Counted from the stretch's first letter, positions 25,600-35,241 are shown. The stretch: DNA of 64,000 nt from Lachnospiraceae bacterium (GCA_024404675.1 JAKSPO010000006.1:46235-110234), one strand, 5' to 3'. The notes: a model not told the origin generated them from the sequence alone. A program made the numbers and translations.

Positions 25600-26262
25600 T
25601 TACCATCTCTTTTTCTTCTGCCAGGTATACATATTATACCTTTTCTCGTAACCGATATTGGTCGCGGGTCCGTGCCCCGGAAGAACCGTGGTGGAATCCG
25701 GCAGCTCGTACAGTACCTCACGTACCGATTTTAACAATGTATCGTTATCGCCCGTCGGAAAATCCGTCCGTCCGATGCTTTCCATAAAAAGCGTATCTCC
25801 GGCGATTACCATATTCTCCGCCGGGAAGAAATAGCTGTAGCTTCCTTCCGTGTGACCGGGCGTGTGCAGACAGGTTATGAAAAGTCCCGCCAGATTCACA
25901 AGCTCTTCATGCTGCGCGAACCAGTCAGGCGTCAGAAGAAGCATCTCCGGGTTCGGATAATTCTCACGAAACGCCTCCGGCAGTACATAGCCGAGATTGG
26001 TAAGAAGTTCCTTCTCCTCCTCACCGGCAACAACCGGAATTCCATACTCCGTCTTCAGGTTTCTGACGGCGGCAATATGATCAAAATGACCGTGCGTAAG
26101 CATGATCGCAACAGGCTTCATGCCAAGCTCCTTAACGGCCTGCTTGATGCTTTTCGCATCCGCGCCGGGATCGAAGATGATCAGCTCCTTTGTCTCAGGA
26201 TTGCCGACCAGATAACAGTTTGTCAACAGCGGTCCCACGGGAACCGTCTTCACAATATGCAT
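25600..26262 (-). CDS. Metallo-beta-lactamase-fold hydrolase (glyoxalase II-like)
   Basis: A 220-residue soluble zinc hydrolase. The HxHxDH motif is THGHFDHI, with further metal ligands in TPGHTEGS and the C-terminal PGHGP. The fold and spacing match the YcbL/YqgX-type glyoxalase II group, which acts on glutathione or other thioesters; the substrate in this organism is unknown. It lies 12 bases after relA and one base before hemZ. A similar relA-MBL-hemZ order is seen in clostridia, from general knowledge. Confidence 0.88.
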   Translation of the reverse strand: MHIVKTVPVGPLLTNCYLVGNPETKELIIFDPGADAKSIKQAVKELGMKPVAIMLTHGHFDHIAAVRNLKTEYGIPVVAGEEEKELLTNLGYVLPEAFRENYPNPEMLLLTPDWFAQHEELVNLAGLFITCLHTPGHTEGSYSYFFPAENMVIAGDTLFMESIGRTDFPTGDNDTLLKSVREVLYELPDSTTVLPGHGPATNIGYEKRYNMYTWQKKKRW

Positions 26263-26274
26263 ACTATCTCCTTA

Positions 26275-28542
26275 TCAGCCTGTCGTTCTTTCGATGTCGA
26301 TTACATTGGAAATCGTCATAATACGGTTGATAATCGTATTCAGATCCTCCTTGCCGTGAATCTCGAACGATACATTGATTGTACTGATCTCATTCTTGCC
26401 GGGTCTTGCGGAAATGGAGCTGATATTCACCTTTTCCTCACTCAGGATACGGGTCACATCTAAAAGCACTCCCGGGTTATTTCTGGCAAAGATACGAATC
26501 TCTGCGTTATAAACATGATCATTCTTATCGGCCTCATCAAGATTCCACTCGGCATCAATAAGCCGCACCTTATCGGAATCGGGCAGATGCAGCATGTTCA
26601 CACAGTCGGTACGATGAATCGTTACGCCGCGTCCTCTTGTAACATAGCCGATAATCTCGTCTCCGGGAACCGGTGCGCAGCATTTCGAAAAATGCACCGC
26701 CACGTCGTCCATTCCCTGCACGATGATGCTACCCTTATGATGAACGCTTGATTTACGCTCCCCATGCTCATTCAGATTGGAAAGTAACTGCTCCTCGGTA
26801 ATCTGCTTACTCTGCGTCTTCTTCCATTCCTCGTAGAGGCGGTTGACGATCTGGCCCTCCTTCAGGCTGCCGTGTCCGATTGCAGCAAGCAGCGAATCCC
26901 AGTCGCGGAAGCCGTATTTGCGGGTACAGATTTCCTGATATTCGGGGCGAATGATTTCGTTTAGACGAATGCCCTTCGTCTTCGCATATTCCTGCAGCAG
27001 GTTCTTACCGCGAAGGATATTGTCCTCCTTAAGCTCTGCCTTGAACCACTGGCTGATCTTGTTCTTCGCCTGCATACTCTTTACGGTCTTCAGCCAGTCA
27101 CGGCTCGGTCCGCGGGAGTTCGCCGAGGTAAGAATTTCTATCCGGTCACCGTTCTGAATCTCATAATCGATCGTAACCAGACGACCGTTGACCTTAGCGC
27201 CAACCATCTTGTTGCCGACCGCACTGTGAATGCTGTACGCAAAATCGACCGGATTACTTCCTACCGGAAGCGTCTTAACATCACCGGTCGGGGTGAAGCA
27301 ATAGACGCTGTCGCTGAAAAGATCCAGGTCGTTCTTCAGGGAATTCAGGAATTCCTTGTTGTCGGACATGTCGCGCTGCCATTCAAGAATCTCACGAAGC
27401 CATGTGAGCTTCTCTGCCTCGCTCTCCTTCGTGGAGCGGCCTTCCTGCGCTTCCTTATATTTCCAATGCGCGGCAATACCGTATTCCGCAATACGATGCA
27501 TGTCCTTCGTACGAATCTGAATCTCGAACGGGGTTCCGTTCGGGGCGATCAAAGAGGTATGAAGCGACTGATACATATTGGGCTTCGGCATTGCGATATA
27601 ATCCTTAAAGCGGCCGGGAATCGGCTTATACATCTCATGGATGACACCGAGAGCCGCATAGCAATCCTTTACGGAGTCCACGATAATTCGAATCGCGAAC
27701 AGGTCATAAATCTGGTCCAGAGTCTTACTCTGGTTGACCATTTTCCTGTATATACTGAAGAAATGCTTCGCACGTCCGTTAATCTCCGCTTCGATGCCGG
27801 CTTCCTTAAGCTGCACCTCAACCTCGGAAATGATCCCGCGGATAAACGCATCCCGCTCGGCACGTGTCGCCTTGATTCCCTCGGAAAGCTCCTTATAGGT
27901 AGCCGGCTCGAGGTACTTAAGCGCAAGGTCATCAAGCTCGGTCTTGATCTTACTGATACCGAGTCGCTGTGCAATCGGCGAATAGATGTCAAGCGTTTCG
28001 CGGGACTTCTCAATCTGCTTCTCGGGAGACTGATACTGCATCGTTCGCTGGTTATGAAGTCTATCCGCAAGCTTGATCACGATGACGCGGATATCCTTTG
28101 CCATCGCAATGAACATCTTACGAAGATTCTCCGCCTGCACCTCAATCTTGTCCTGCGAGTAATTGAGCTGTGTCAGCTTGGTTACGCCGTCGACTAAAAG
28201 GGCGACCTCGTTTCCGAATTCCTTCTTAAGCTCTTCGTCGGTAACACTCGTATCCTCTACGACATCATGCAGGATACCGGCGATAATCGTCTCCTTGTCC
28301 ATCTCAAGCTCTGCAAGAATGATTGCAACCGAAAGCGGATGGATAATGTACGGTTCACCACTTTTCCGACGCTGATTCCCATGAGCCGCCTTCGCAATCT
28401 CGTAGGCCTTCTCAATATCGGACAGGTCTGTATTGGGACGGTACTTTCGTATCGTCTCCAAAAGCTTCTGATAAAGTGCCTCCGGCTCGGTAAATTCATC
28501 CGTCATACCGACGCGTCCGGCATCCTTTGTATCGTCACTCAT
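26275..28542 (-). CDS. relA: Bifunctional (p)ppGpp synthetase/hydrolase
   Basis: A 755-residue long RelA/SpoT homologue controlling the stringent response. Order of domains: HD hydrolase (residues 45-200, HDVVED intact), synthetase (about 240-350, with FAIRIIV, PKPNMYQSLHT and EIQIRT), TGS (about 400-465), a helical and zinc-finger-like region with HFSKCCAPVPGD, and a C-terminal ACT domain. Both active sites look intact. AGGAGG lies six bases before the ATG. It follows apt by 34 bases under the apt promoter. A second, small alarmone synthetase is at 58457. Confidence 0.97.
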   Translation of the reverse strand: MSDDTKDAGRVGMTDEFTEPEALYQKLLETIRKYRPNTDLSDIEKAYEIAKAAHGNQRRKSGEPYIIHPLSVAIILAELEMDKETIIAGILHDVVEDTSVTDEELKKEFGNEVALLVDGVTKLTQLNYSQDKIEVQAENLRKMFIAMAKDIRVIVIKLADRLHNQRTMQYQSPEKQIEKSRETLDIYSPIAQRLGISKIKTELDDLALKYLEPATYKELSEGIKATRAERDAFIRGIISEVEVQLKEAGIEAEINGRAKHFFSIYRKMVNQSKTLDQIYDLFAIRIIVDSVKDCYAALGVIHEMYKPIPGRFKDYIAMPKPNMYQSLHTSLIAPNGTPFEIQIRTKDMHRIAEYGIAAHWKYKEAQEGRSTKESEAEKLTWLREILEWQRDMSDNKEFLNSLKNDLDLFSDSVYCFTPTGDVKTLPVGSNPVDFAYSIHSAVGNKMVGAKVNGRLVTIDYEIQNGDRIEILTSANSRGPSRDWLKTVKSMQAKNKISQWFKAELKEDNILRGKNLLQEYAKTKGIRLNEIIRPEYQEICTRKYGFRDWDSLLAAIGHGSLKEGQIVNRLYEEWKKTQSKQITEEQLLSNLNEHGERKSSVHHKGSIIVQGMDDVAVHFSKCCAPVPGDEIIGYVTRGRGVTIHRTDCVNMLHLPDSDKVRLIDAEWNLDEADKNDHVYNAEIRIFARNNPGVLLDVTRILSEEKVNISSISARPGKNEISTINVSFEIHGKEDLNTIINRIMTISNVIDIERTTG

Positions 28543-28576
28543 AGCGAACCTCCTTTCCTGCTGTTACCTGTAAGAC

Positions 28577-29104
28577 TTACTTGCCCGGGTATTTGATTAC
28601 CGAGTCAACCGAATAGCCGCTAAGCTTCTTGCGGCCTTCAAGTCCTTCAAGCTCCATCAGGAATATGATTTTTACAACCTCGCCGCCGAGTCTTTCTACA
28701 AGCTTTACGATTGCTTCAATCGTGCCGCCGGTAGCAATCAGGTCATCCACGATGACTACCTTGTCGCCGGGCTTGATTGCGTCCTTATGAATCTCAACGG
28801 TTGCGGTACCGTACTCCAGTGCGTAAGTTTCGGAAATCGTCTCACACGGAAGCTTACCCTTCTTTCTGGCAAGAACGAAGGACTTATGCAGGTTGTAAGC
28901 AATCGGCGTACCGAATATGAAGCCTCTCGACTCCGCACCGACCATTACATTAAAGTCAAGGTCCTGAACCATTGCCTGCATGCTGTCGATTGCAAGTGCA
29001 AGACCGTCCGGGTCCTGAATAACGCTCGTCACATCACGAAACATGATTCCCGGCTCCGGAAAATCCGGAATCGTACGTACATAATCTTCCATCCTCTTAG
29101 CCAT
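28577..29104 (-). CDS. apt: Adenine phosphoribosyltransferase
   Basis: Makes AMP from adenine and PRPP in purine salvage. The 175-residue product has the PRPP loop VVIVDDLIATGGT and the N-terminal IPDFPEPGI typical of the family. AGGAGG lies eight bases before the ATG. It is the first gene of an apt-relA-MBL-hemZ-HD-GYP-hisS transcript, tying purine salvage to the alarmone enzyme. Confidence 0.97.
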   Translation of the reverse strand: MAKRMEDYVRTIPDFPEPGIMFRDVTSVIQDPDGLALAIDSMQAMVQDLDFNVMVGAESRGFIFGTPIAYNLHKSFVLARKKGKLPCETISETYALEYGTATVEIHKDAIKPGDKVVIVDDLIATGGTIEAIVKLVERLGGEVVKIIFLMELEGLEGRKKLSGYSVDSVIKYPGK

Positions 29105-29175
29105 AAAAGAGTCCTCCTGATAATGTTTTAGTATTTCGATACGCTTTACAAAAATAATCCCACTCTAAATATAAG

Positions 29176-29205
29176 ATTATAGCACAAGTAACACTTTTTA
29201 TACAA
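29176..29205 (-). promoter_or_regulatory. Promoter of the apt-relA operon
   Basis: Minus-strand TTGTAT (29205-29200), 18 bases, TATAAT (29181-29176), about 75 bases before the apt start codon. Confidence 0.65.
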
Positions 29206-29341
29206 GTGTATAATTGAAAAGGAAAAGGGCTGCGGACGGATTTTCCGAAGGATTTCGCTCCATTATCGGCCATTTTCAAACGATACGGCGCAATCTTTAC
29301 TAAGGAAGCGGCAAGAACTTACAGAAAATGAGAAGAAAGTC

Positions 29342-29370
29342 TTGAATAATAAGGCGGTTTGCGTTAAAAT
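29342..29370 (+). promoter_or_regulatory. Promoter of ilvE
   Basis: TTGAAT (29342-29347), 17 bases, TAAAAT (29365-29370), 48 bases before the ilvE start. The rest of the 29105-29418 gap holds the divergent apt promoter and no open frame. Confidence 0.65.
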
Positions 29371-29418
29371 TCAGGATAATAATTCCGTCTTTTAGACGAT
29401 ATTCGAGAGGTGATATTT

Positions 29419-30441
29419 ATGAGCAAAGATATCGATTGGTCCAGTCTCGGCTTCGGTTATGTTCAGACTGATTACCGTTATGTTTCCAACTTCAAAAACG
29501 GCTCCTGGGATGACGGCCAGCTTGTTACCGACCCTAACGTTGTATTAAATGAGTGTGCCTGCGTATTCCAGTATGCACAGACTGTTTTCGAGGGCCTTAA
29601 GGCTTACAGAACCAAGGACGGCCGCGTGGTTACCTTCCGCCCCGACCTGAATGCAAGCCGTATTGCGGATTCCGCAAGAAGACTTCGTATTCCTCCGTAT
29701 GACGAGCAGAAGTTCGTTGAGGCAGTGAAGGAAGTTGTTAAGGCTAACATCGACTATGTACCTCCGTACGGAAGCGGTGCTACCCTGTATGTTCGTCCTT
29801 ATATGATGGGCACCAACGCCGTTATCGGTGTAAAGCCTGCTGATGAATATCAGTTCCGTATTCTTACCACTCCCGTAGGTCCCTACTTCAAGGGCGGTGC
29901 AAAGCCGATCCGTATCCGCGTATGTGATTACGATCGTGCGGCTCCGCACGGAACCGGCCACATCAAAGCAGGTCTTAACTACGCAATGAGCCTTTACGCA
30001 ATCGTTGAGGCACATGAGCAGGGCTACGACGAGAATATGTATCTTGATGCTGCTACCAGAACCAAGGTTGAGGAGACCGGCGGTGCAAACTTCATCTTCA
30101 TCACGAAGGACAACAAGCTTGTAACTCCGAAGTCCTCTACCATTCTTCCTTCCATCACCCGTCGTTCTCTTTGCTACGTTGCAGAGCACTACCTCGGCAT
30201 GGAGGTTGAGGAGCGTGAGGTTTACCTCGAAGAGCTTAAGGATTTTGCAGAGTGCGGCCTTTGCGGTACCGCAGCTGTTATCTCCCCTGTCGGCTGCATC
30301 GACGATCACGGCAACGAGATCTTCCTTCCGAGCGGCATGAAGGAGATGGGTCCTGTATGCACCAAGCTTCGTGAGACGCTTACCGGCATCCAGATGGGTG
30401 AGATCGAAGCTCCCGAAGGATGGATCGTTGAGATTCAGTAA
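29419..30441 (+). CDS. ilvE: Branched-chain amino acid aminotransferase
   Basis: A PLP-dependent class IV aminotransferase that makes or degrades leucine, isoleucine and valine. The 340-residue length fits the longer bacterial/eukaryotic type. Lys183 in GHIKAGLNYA is the probable Schiff-base lysine, and the signature EETGGANFIFI follows. The ATG at 29419 is chosen because GAGAGGTGAT lies just upstream; a longer frame begins three codons earlier. It has its own promoter and terminator and no amino acid biosynthesis neighbours. Confidence 0.96.
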   Translation: MSKDIDWSSLGFGYVQTDYRYVSNFKNGSWDDGQLVTDPNVVLNECACVFQYAQTVFEGLKAYRTKDGRVVTFRPDLNASRIADSARRLRIPPYDEQKFVEAVKEVVKANIDYVPPYGSGATLYVRPYMMGTNAVIGVKPADEYQFRILTTPVGPYFKGGAKPIRIRVCDYDRAAPHGTGHIKAGLNYAMSLYAIVEAHEQGYDENMYLDAATRTKVEETGGANFIFITKDNKLVTPKSSTILPSITRRSLCYVAEHYLGMEVEEREVYLEELKDFAECGLCGTAAVISPVGCIDDHGNEIFLPSGMKEMGPVCTKLRETLTGIQMGEIEAPEGWIVEIQ

Positions 30442-30453
30442 TTATCCGATTAC

Positions 30454-30485
30454 AAGGGCTGCCGTTACCGACAGCCCTTTCTTTT
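30454..30485 (+). terminator. Terminator of ilvE
   Basis: AAGGGCTG and CAGCCCTT with a 9-base loop, followed by TTCTTTTCC, starting 12 bases after the ilvE stop codon. Confidence 0.85.
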
Positions 30486-30542
30486 CCTCATTTACCGGCA
30501 TCGAAACAGGTGCCGCAGTCATCGTTAAGGAGAACACCCGCT

Positions 30543-31040
30543 ATGAATTGTATTGTTGCAGTTGACAGAAACTGGGGCATCGGTCGCAACAACCAGCTCC
30601 TTGTCAGCATTCCTGCCGATATGCGTTTCTTTCGCACGCAGACAACGGGCAAGGTAATCATCATGGGCCGTAATACGCTCGAATCGTTCCCCGGCGGAAA
30701 GCCTCTTAAGAATCGCGTGAACATCGTCGTAACGCACGACCCGACCTACAAGGTTCCGGACGCAATCGTTGTCCACAGCATCGAGGAGGCCGCGAAGATT
30801 GCAGAGGGCTATAACAGCGACGATGTGTATATCATCGGCGGCGCAAGCATCTATCGGCAGTTCCTGCCCTATTGCGATGTAGCTTACGTAACCAAGATTG
30901 ATTATGCATATGATGCGGACACCTTCTTCCCGAACCTCGATGAGGAACCCGACTGGGAATGTGTTGAAGAAGGCGATGAGCAGACCTGCTACGATATCAT
31001 CTATTGCTTCACCAGATATGAGAAGAAAGCTGCTCAGTAG
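30543..31040 (+). CDS. folA: Dihydrofolate reductase
   Basis: Reduces dihydrofolate with NADPH, restoring the folate pool used by ThyA. The 165-residue product has the N-terminal IVAVDRNWGIG, IPADMRFF and the NADPH site IIMGRNTLESFP. AAGGAG lies ten bases before the ATG at 30543; the open frame extends 11 codons further upstream into the ilvE terminator. The matching thyA is at 43834 rather than beside it. Confidence 0.95.
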   Translation: MNCIVAVDRNWGIGRNNQLLVSIPADMRFFRTQTTGKVIIMGRNTLESFPGGKPLKNRVNIVVTHDPTYKVPDAIVVHSIEEAAKIAEGYNSDDVYIIGGASIYRQFLPYCDVAYVTKIDYAYDADTFFPNLDEEPDWECVEEGDEQTCYDIIYCFTRYEKKAAQ

Positions 31041-31058
31041 TCGGCTTCCAGATGTACT

Positions 31059-31095
31059 AAAAGCCTCGATTCCGAACCGGATCGAGGCTTTTTTA
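31059..31095. terminator. Bidirectional terminator between folA and the SARP-like regulator
   Basis: AAAAGCCTCGAT and ATCGAGGCTTTT around a 13-base loop. T runs on both strands serve the two convergent genes. Confidence 0.9.
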
Positions 31096-31141
31096 TTCTG
31101 ATCGATATGCTTCTGTACGAGCTGCAACCGGTCCCGCGGCA

Positions 31142-31921
31142 TCAATCCACGAAAAGATTCACGCCTGTCGACTCTGCCCAGCTGTACTGCATCATATATT
31201 CGCCCTGAAATGCATTGATGCCGATAGGCTTTCCGGCAAGAAAGTCAAAATAGTCGCAGCGAAGCTTCGCAGGGATGATTCCCGCTCCTGCTCTCGCTCT
31301 CACAAAGACATCCTCGCAGCCGAGCTCGCTGATGGTATCATGGATATCCTTAAGAAGCGACCGATAGTAGGAGCTGTGGTCCTCGTCGTCCTCCCACAGC
31401 GCACAGATCACCTCGCTGTTGCTGCATAGTGCTCCTTTTCTGTCCACCAGATACGCAAAGACCTCTTTCGACCGGCTGTACTTAAAGCGCACCGGCTCCC
31501 CATGATAGAACAGCTCAAAATTGCCGAAGCACTGGGCGACCAGGCCATTTTCCGTATCCTCGGCAATATTATAGCGAAGATTTTCAAGCGCATGGCTGAC
31601 CTGCTCCTTCGTCGCCGGTTTCAGAAGATACCCGCTGGCGTCAAGGGCAAATGCATCCGCCATATAATCCGAATATCCCGTCACAAAGACAAGATTGCAT
31701 CGTGGATTAGCCGCTTTAAATTTCTTCGCTAACATGACGCCGTTGAGCTTCGGCATCTGAATATCCAAAAAGCATACATCAAAAGGCTTCTCCGTACTGG
31801 CAAGAAAAGCCTCCGTTGCGCTCTGAAAGCACTCGATCTCCGCATCCGGCTTTACCTGCCGCAGCTTGCTCTCGAGATACTCAAGCGCATTCTTCTCGTC
31901 ATCCACCACATAGATTATCAT
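31142..31921 (-). CDS. Response regulator with receiver domain and SARP/OmpR-like effector
   Basis: A 259-residue regulator. Residues 1-120 are a CheY-like receiver with VVDDEKN, phosphoacceptor Asp53 and the conserved Lys in YLLKPA. Residues 135-225 resemble an OmpR/SARP winged helix (CFGNFELFYHGEPVRF, then SRSKEVFAYLVDRKG), and the last 35 residues (GINAFQGEYMMQYSWAE) resemble the start of a BTAD segment. The ATG at 31921 shares one base with the kinase stop codon (TAATG), so translation is coupled. LytS-type kinases usually pair with LytTR regulators, so this effector type is a notable pairing. Confidence 0.85.
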   Translation of the reverse strand: MIIYVVDDEKNALEYLESKLRQVKPDAEIECFQSATEAFLASTEKPFDVCFLDIQMPKLNGVMLAKKFKAANPRCNLVFVTGYSDYMADAFALDASGYLLKPATKEQVSHALENLRYNIAEDTENGLVAQCFGNFELFYHGEPVRFKYSRSKEVFAYLVDRKGALCSNSEVICALWEDDEDHSSYYRSLLKDIHDTISELGCEDVFVRARAGAGIIPAKLRCDYFDFLAGKPIGINAFQGEYMMQYSWAESTGVNLFVD

Positions 31922-33333
31922 TATTTCCCCCTTCTTTCCTGCGAAATCGCAGGAACCCTGATTTCCGTCCGGCAACCCTTACCCGGACTGCTGATCACCT
32001 TAAGCTCTGCCCCGCACATCTTCTTAAGGCGTTCCGTGACATTGTCCATGCCGACATGAGAGCGTCCGTCGTCTTCCCGTGGCTTTGCAGGATCAAAGCC
32101 GACGCCGTCGTCCTCAACAACTACCAGATAACCGCCCTCCACCGCGCAGGAGGATATGGTCACCGTTCCGCCGCCGTCCTTCTCGCAGATTCCGTGCTTA
32201 ACACTGTTTTCTACGATTGGCTGGAGGCTCAGGGCAGGCACCCGAAAATGCTGCTCCCTTATATCATATTTTACAGAAAGCTTATCCCCAAAGCGTTTCT
32301 GCTCTAACCAAAGGTAATTTCTTACATGATTCAGTTCCGTCGCAAACGGCACCGGCTCACTTCTTCGAAGCGCATCCAGATTACCGCGCAGATACTGCGA
32401 AAACAGTACCGTTGCCTCCTCGGCCGCCTCCGGATCCGTGCGACACAGATTCGAGATGGTCGTCAGCGTATTATACAGAAAATGCGGCTGAATCTGCGAT
32501 ACCATGATTGCAATATTCTGTTCCGAAAGCTTCGCCTGCTGCTCCGCGATCATCTTGCGGCGCTGCGTATAAATATTGGCATAAACCACAAGCGTTCCGA
32601 GCAGACACCCGGGATACAGAATGGATAATTCATAATTGAATATCTGACACAGAAGTGCCGCAAGCGGAAAAGCCTCATAGGAAAGAAATACGGCTCTTTC
32701 CCTGAAGGAAATACGTTGCTTCAATACTACAAAAGCAACCGTAACAAATGTCAGGATAACCGGAACAAGGCACAACCAGTAGAAGCTGCCGCGTCGATAG
32801 CTGCCGTCTTCAAGAATATCGAACAGGTAATGAAACGGCCAGTTGAAAACCATAATCAGAACACCTGTCCAACAGCTTATTACATTGGTAAGCCGCAGCC
32901 CGCGAAAGCCCTTAAGCTTCAACTGCGTCTCCATATATTCCCAGAAATGCAGGGACATAAAGAAGCCCATCATGAAATACAGCGAGTTAAACAGCTTGAC
33001 AAGAACGCTCATCTCGGCCATGCCGTTAAAGGTCCACGCAAGAATGTCCCAGTTCAGATTCATACCGATGAGAAATACCAATCGTATAAAGGCTGTTCTT
33101 GCACTGTCATACTCCTGCTCTAAAATACAGCTGTATATTAAAATCAGGCACACGATGATACCAAGAATATCCATACCTACATCAAATGCCAGAACCGACG
33201 AGATCCTGCTCATTCCGTGCACGACAAGAGCACCGATGTCTCCAAACAGTACCAGCACAAGAATGGAGAAAGCATTGATCGGAAACACGCGCCGCGCCAT
33301 ATTGATAAATTCCTGACTTCGCTCCTTTGCCAT
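31921..33333 (-). CDS. LytS/YehU-type sensor histidine kinase
   Basis: A 470-residue membrane kinase. About seven N-terminal hydrophobic helices (residues 15-235) are followed by a coiled segment, the His_kinase domain with probable phosphoacceptor His in QIQPHFLYNT, and an HATPase domain with VENSVKHGI. It would phosphorylate the regulator encoded next. The ATG at 33333 with GGAGG six bases upstream is preferred; the longer frame to 33411 runs into the promoter. The signal sensed by the membrane domain is unknown. Confidence 0.9.
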   Translation of the reverse strand: MAKERSQEFINMARRVFPINAFSILVLVLFGDIGALVVHGMSRISSVLAFDVGMDILGIIVCLILIYSCILEQEYDSARTAFIRLVFLIGMNLNWDILAWTFNGMAEMSVLVKLFNSLYFMMGFFMSLHFWEYMETQLKLKGFRGLRLTNVISCWTGVLIMVFNWPFHYLFDILEDGSYRRGSFYWLCLVPVILTFVTVAFVVLKQRISFRERAVFLSYEAFPLAALLCQIFNYELSILYPGCLLGTLVVYANIYTQRRKMIAEQQAKLSEQNIAIMVSQIQPHFLYNTLTTISNLCRTDPEAAEEATVLFSQYLRGNLDALRRSEPVPFATELNHVRNYLWLEQKRFGDKLSVKYDIREQHFRVPALSLQPIVENSVKHGICEKDGGGTVTISSCAVEGGYLVVVEDDGVGFDPAKPREDDGRSHVGMDNVTERLKKMCGAELKVISSPGKGCRTEIRVPAISQERRGK

Positions 33334-33364
33334 AACCTTCCTCCGCCCCGCACAGTATGAAAAC

Positions 33365-33393
33365 AGTATAGCATACCCCGGGAATTTATGCAA
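33365..33393 (-). promoter_or_regulatory. Promoter of the LytS-type two-component operon
   Basis: Minus-strand TTGCAT (33393-33388), 17 bases, TATACT (33370-33365), about 30 bases before the kinase start codon. Confidence 0.7.
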
Positions 33394-33459
33394 TAAAGTT
33401 GGATCAGACACAAATCAGGCAGCTCCCTGCATGTGTGCCTTATCTATCGAAAAATTGAT

Positions 33460-33488
33460 TTGCTGATTGTCTTTCTATCCTGTATAAT
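33460..33488 (+). promoter_or_regulatory. Promoter of the OmpR-type two-component operon
   Basis: TTGCTG (33460-33465), 17 bases, TATAAT (33483-33488), 30 bases before the regulator start. Divergent from the LytS-type promoter across 66 bases. Confidence 0.7.
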
Positions 33489-33518
33489 GAAAATATCCTA
33501 CAAAAGGGAGAGATTACT

Positions 33519-34190
33519 ATGCAGAAAATTCTCATTGCGGAAGACGACAGCGAGCTCTGTCAGCTCTTCTCTCACGTGCTCTCAAAAAGCGGCTACGAAA
33601 TCACCGGTGTGCAGAACGGCGTCGAGGCACTGGATGCGCTTCACAGAGAGTATTACGATCTTCTGATTTCCGATATTATGATGCCTGTCATGGACGGCTA
33701 CACTCTGGTTCACAAGCTTCGTGAAAGCGGCCAGAACATACCGGTCATGATGATTACCGCCAAAGGCAATTTCGATGATATGGAGCAGGGCTTCCTCTCC
33801 GGCACCGATGATTATATGGTCAAGCCGGTCAATATCAACGAGATGGTGCTTCGCGTCAGTGCCCTTTTGAGACGCTCCCGCATTCAGAGTGAGCGCCGCC
33901 TTGTTATCGGTGAAACCACCCTCGAATGTGATACCCTTACAGTGACCATTGACGGAGTCTCCTCCATTCTGCCACAGAAGGAATTCATGCTTCTTTACAA
34001 AATGGCTTCCTATACCGGCAAGATCTTCACCCGTAAGCAGTTGATGGATGAGGTATGGGGATATGATGATTTCACCGATACACACACTGTCGAGGTACAC
34101 ATCGGCCGTCTGCGCGAACGTTTCCGCGACAGCAAGGATTTCTCGATTGTTACCATTCGCGGCATCGGCTACAAGGTGGTGAAGCTTTAA
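33519..34190 (+). CDS. OmpR/PhoB-family response regulator
   Basis: A 223-residue regulator with a receiver domain (Asp9, Asp10, phosphoacceptor Asp52 in LLISDIMMP, Lys in YMVKPV) and a C-terminal winged helix (KEFMLLYKMASYTGKIFTRK, TVEVHIGRLR, IRGIGYK). GGGAGAG lies six bases before the ATG. The kinase gene begins one base after its stop codon, so the pair is translated together. Target genes are not evident, though plsC follows in the same operon. Confidence 0.93.
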   Translation: MQKILIAEDDSELCQLFSHVLSKSGYEITGVQNGVEALDALHREYYDLLISDIMMPVMDGYTLVHKLRESGQNIPVMMITAKGNFDDMEQGFLSGTDDYMVKPVNINEMVLRVSALLRRSRIQSERRLVIGETTLECDTLTVTIDGVSSILPQKEFMLLYKMASYTGKIFTRKQLMDEVWGYDDFTDTHTVEVHIGRLRERFRDSKDFSIVTIRGIGYKVVKL

Positions 34191-34191
34191 C

Positions 34192-35241
34192 ATGAATAAG
34201 AACCGGAAGGCACCATTAAATCTTCGTGTATATTTTACGGCAATCGTACTTGCGGAGATTCTCGTATCTCTGATTGTCACCTCCGTCCTTGCCAATCTGC
34301 TCGGCGCACCGCTCAATCTGCGTGTCAGCCCCTCCGTCATTCTCCTGATGCTTCTGTTCAGCACCATCATCGGCTATACCGTGAACTTCTTTCTAAGCCG
34401 CGCCTTCTTTCGACCGATTACGAGACTCGGCTCCGCCATGCAGAAGGTGGCCAAAGGGGATTTCTCTCCGAGAATCAACACCAAGAGTCATATTCGAGAG
34501 ATTCGGGAGCTTTACGGGGATTTCAACATCATGGCCTCGGAGCTAAGCTCCACGGAAATCATCCAGACCGATTTCGTCTCGAACGTGTCCCACGAATTCA
34601 AGACACCGATCAATGCCATTCAGGGCTATGCAACACTTCTGCAGAATGAGGGCGCATCATCAGAAGACAAAGCGGAATATGTTCGCAAGATTCTTCTGAA
34701 CACCGGACGTCTTTCCGACCTTGTCGGCAACATTCTGCTTCTCTCAAAGCTCGACAACTCCGCAATGGAGTTGCCTTCGGTATCCTACCACCTTGACGAG
34801 CAGATTCGCTTAGCCATTCTTCTTTTAGAAGAAAAATGGACTGTTAAAAATATTGATTTTGATGTAGAATTAGATGAGGCCGCTTATTACGGCAATGAAA
34901 AGCTTATGGCGCATGTCTTCAGCAATCTGATTGACAACGCCATCAAGTTCAGTCCGCAGGACGGTGTCATCCGGATGCGGCTCACAGCCCCTTCGGAGGG
35001 CAATGACGAGTATCTTCGTTTCACAATCGAGGATTACGGTCCCGGAATACCGGAGCAGGCAATGGATCACATCTTTGACCGCTTCTACCAGACGGACAGT
35101 TCTCACAAGGCTGAAGGCAACGGTCTCGGGCTCTCTCTTGTGAAACAGATTCTGACCGTCAGCGGTGGAACCGTTTCCGTCAGAAACTGTACCGAACATA
35201 CCGGCTGTGAATTCATTGTCACGCTGCACAACAACCATTGA
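34192..35241 (+). CDS. HAMP-domain sensor histidine kinase
   Basis: A 349-residue orthodox kinase. Two membrane helices (about 14-37 and 46-68) lie so close together that almost no extracellular sensor loop remains, which suggests intramembrane sensing. A HAMP linker (70-120), HisKA with phosphoacceptor His134 in SHEFKTP, and HATPase with DNAIKFS, DYGPGIP and GLGLSLV follow. Partner of the regulator one base upstream. Short loop kinases of this kind often respond to envelope stress, which fits the phospholipid gene downstream, but this is inference. Confidence 0.92.
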   Translation: MNKNRKAPLNLRVYFTAIVLAEILVSLIVTSVLANLLGAPLNLRVSPSVILLMLLFSTIIGYTVNFFLSRAFFRPITRLGSAMQKVAKGDFSPRINTKSHIREIRELYGDFNIMASELSSTEIIQTDFVSNVSHEFKTPINAIQGYATLLQNEGASSEDKAEYVRKILLNTGRLSDLVGNILLLSKLDNSAMELPSVSYHLDEQIRLAILLLEEKWTVKNIDFDVELDEAAYYGNEKLMAHVFSNLIDNAIKFSPQDGVIRMRLTAPSEGNDEYLRFTIEDYGPGIPEQAMDHIFDRFYQTDSSHKAEGNGLGLSLVKQILTVSGGTVSVRNCTEHTGCEFIVTLHNNH

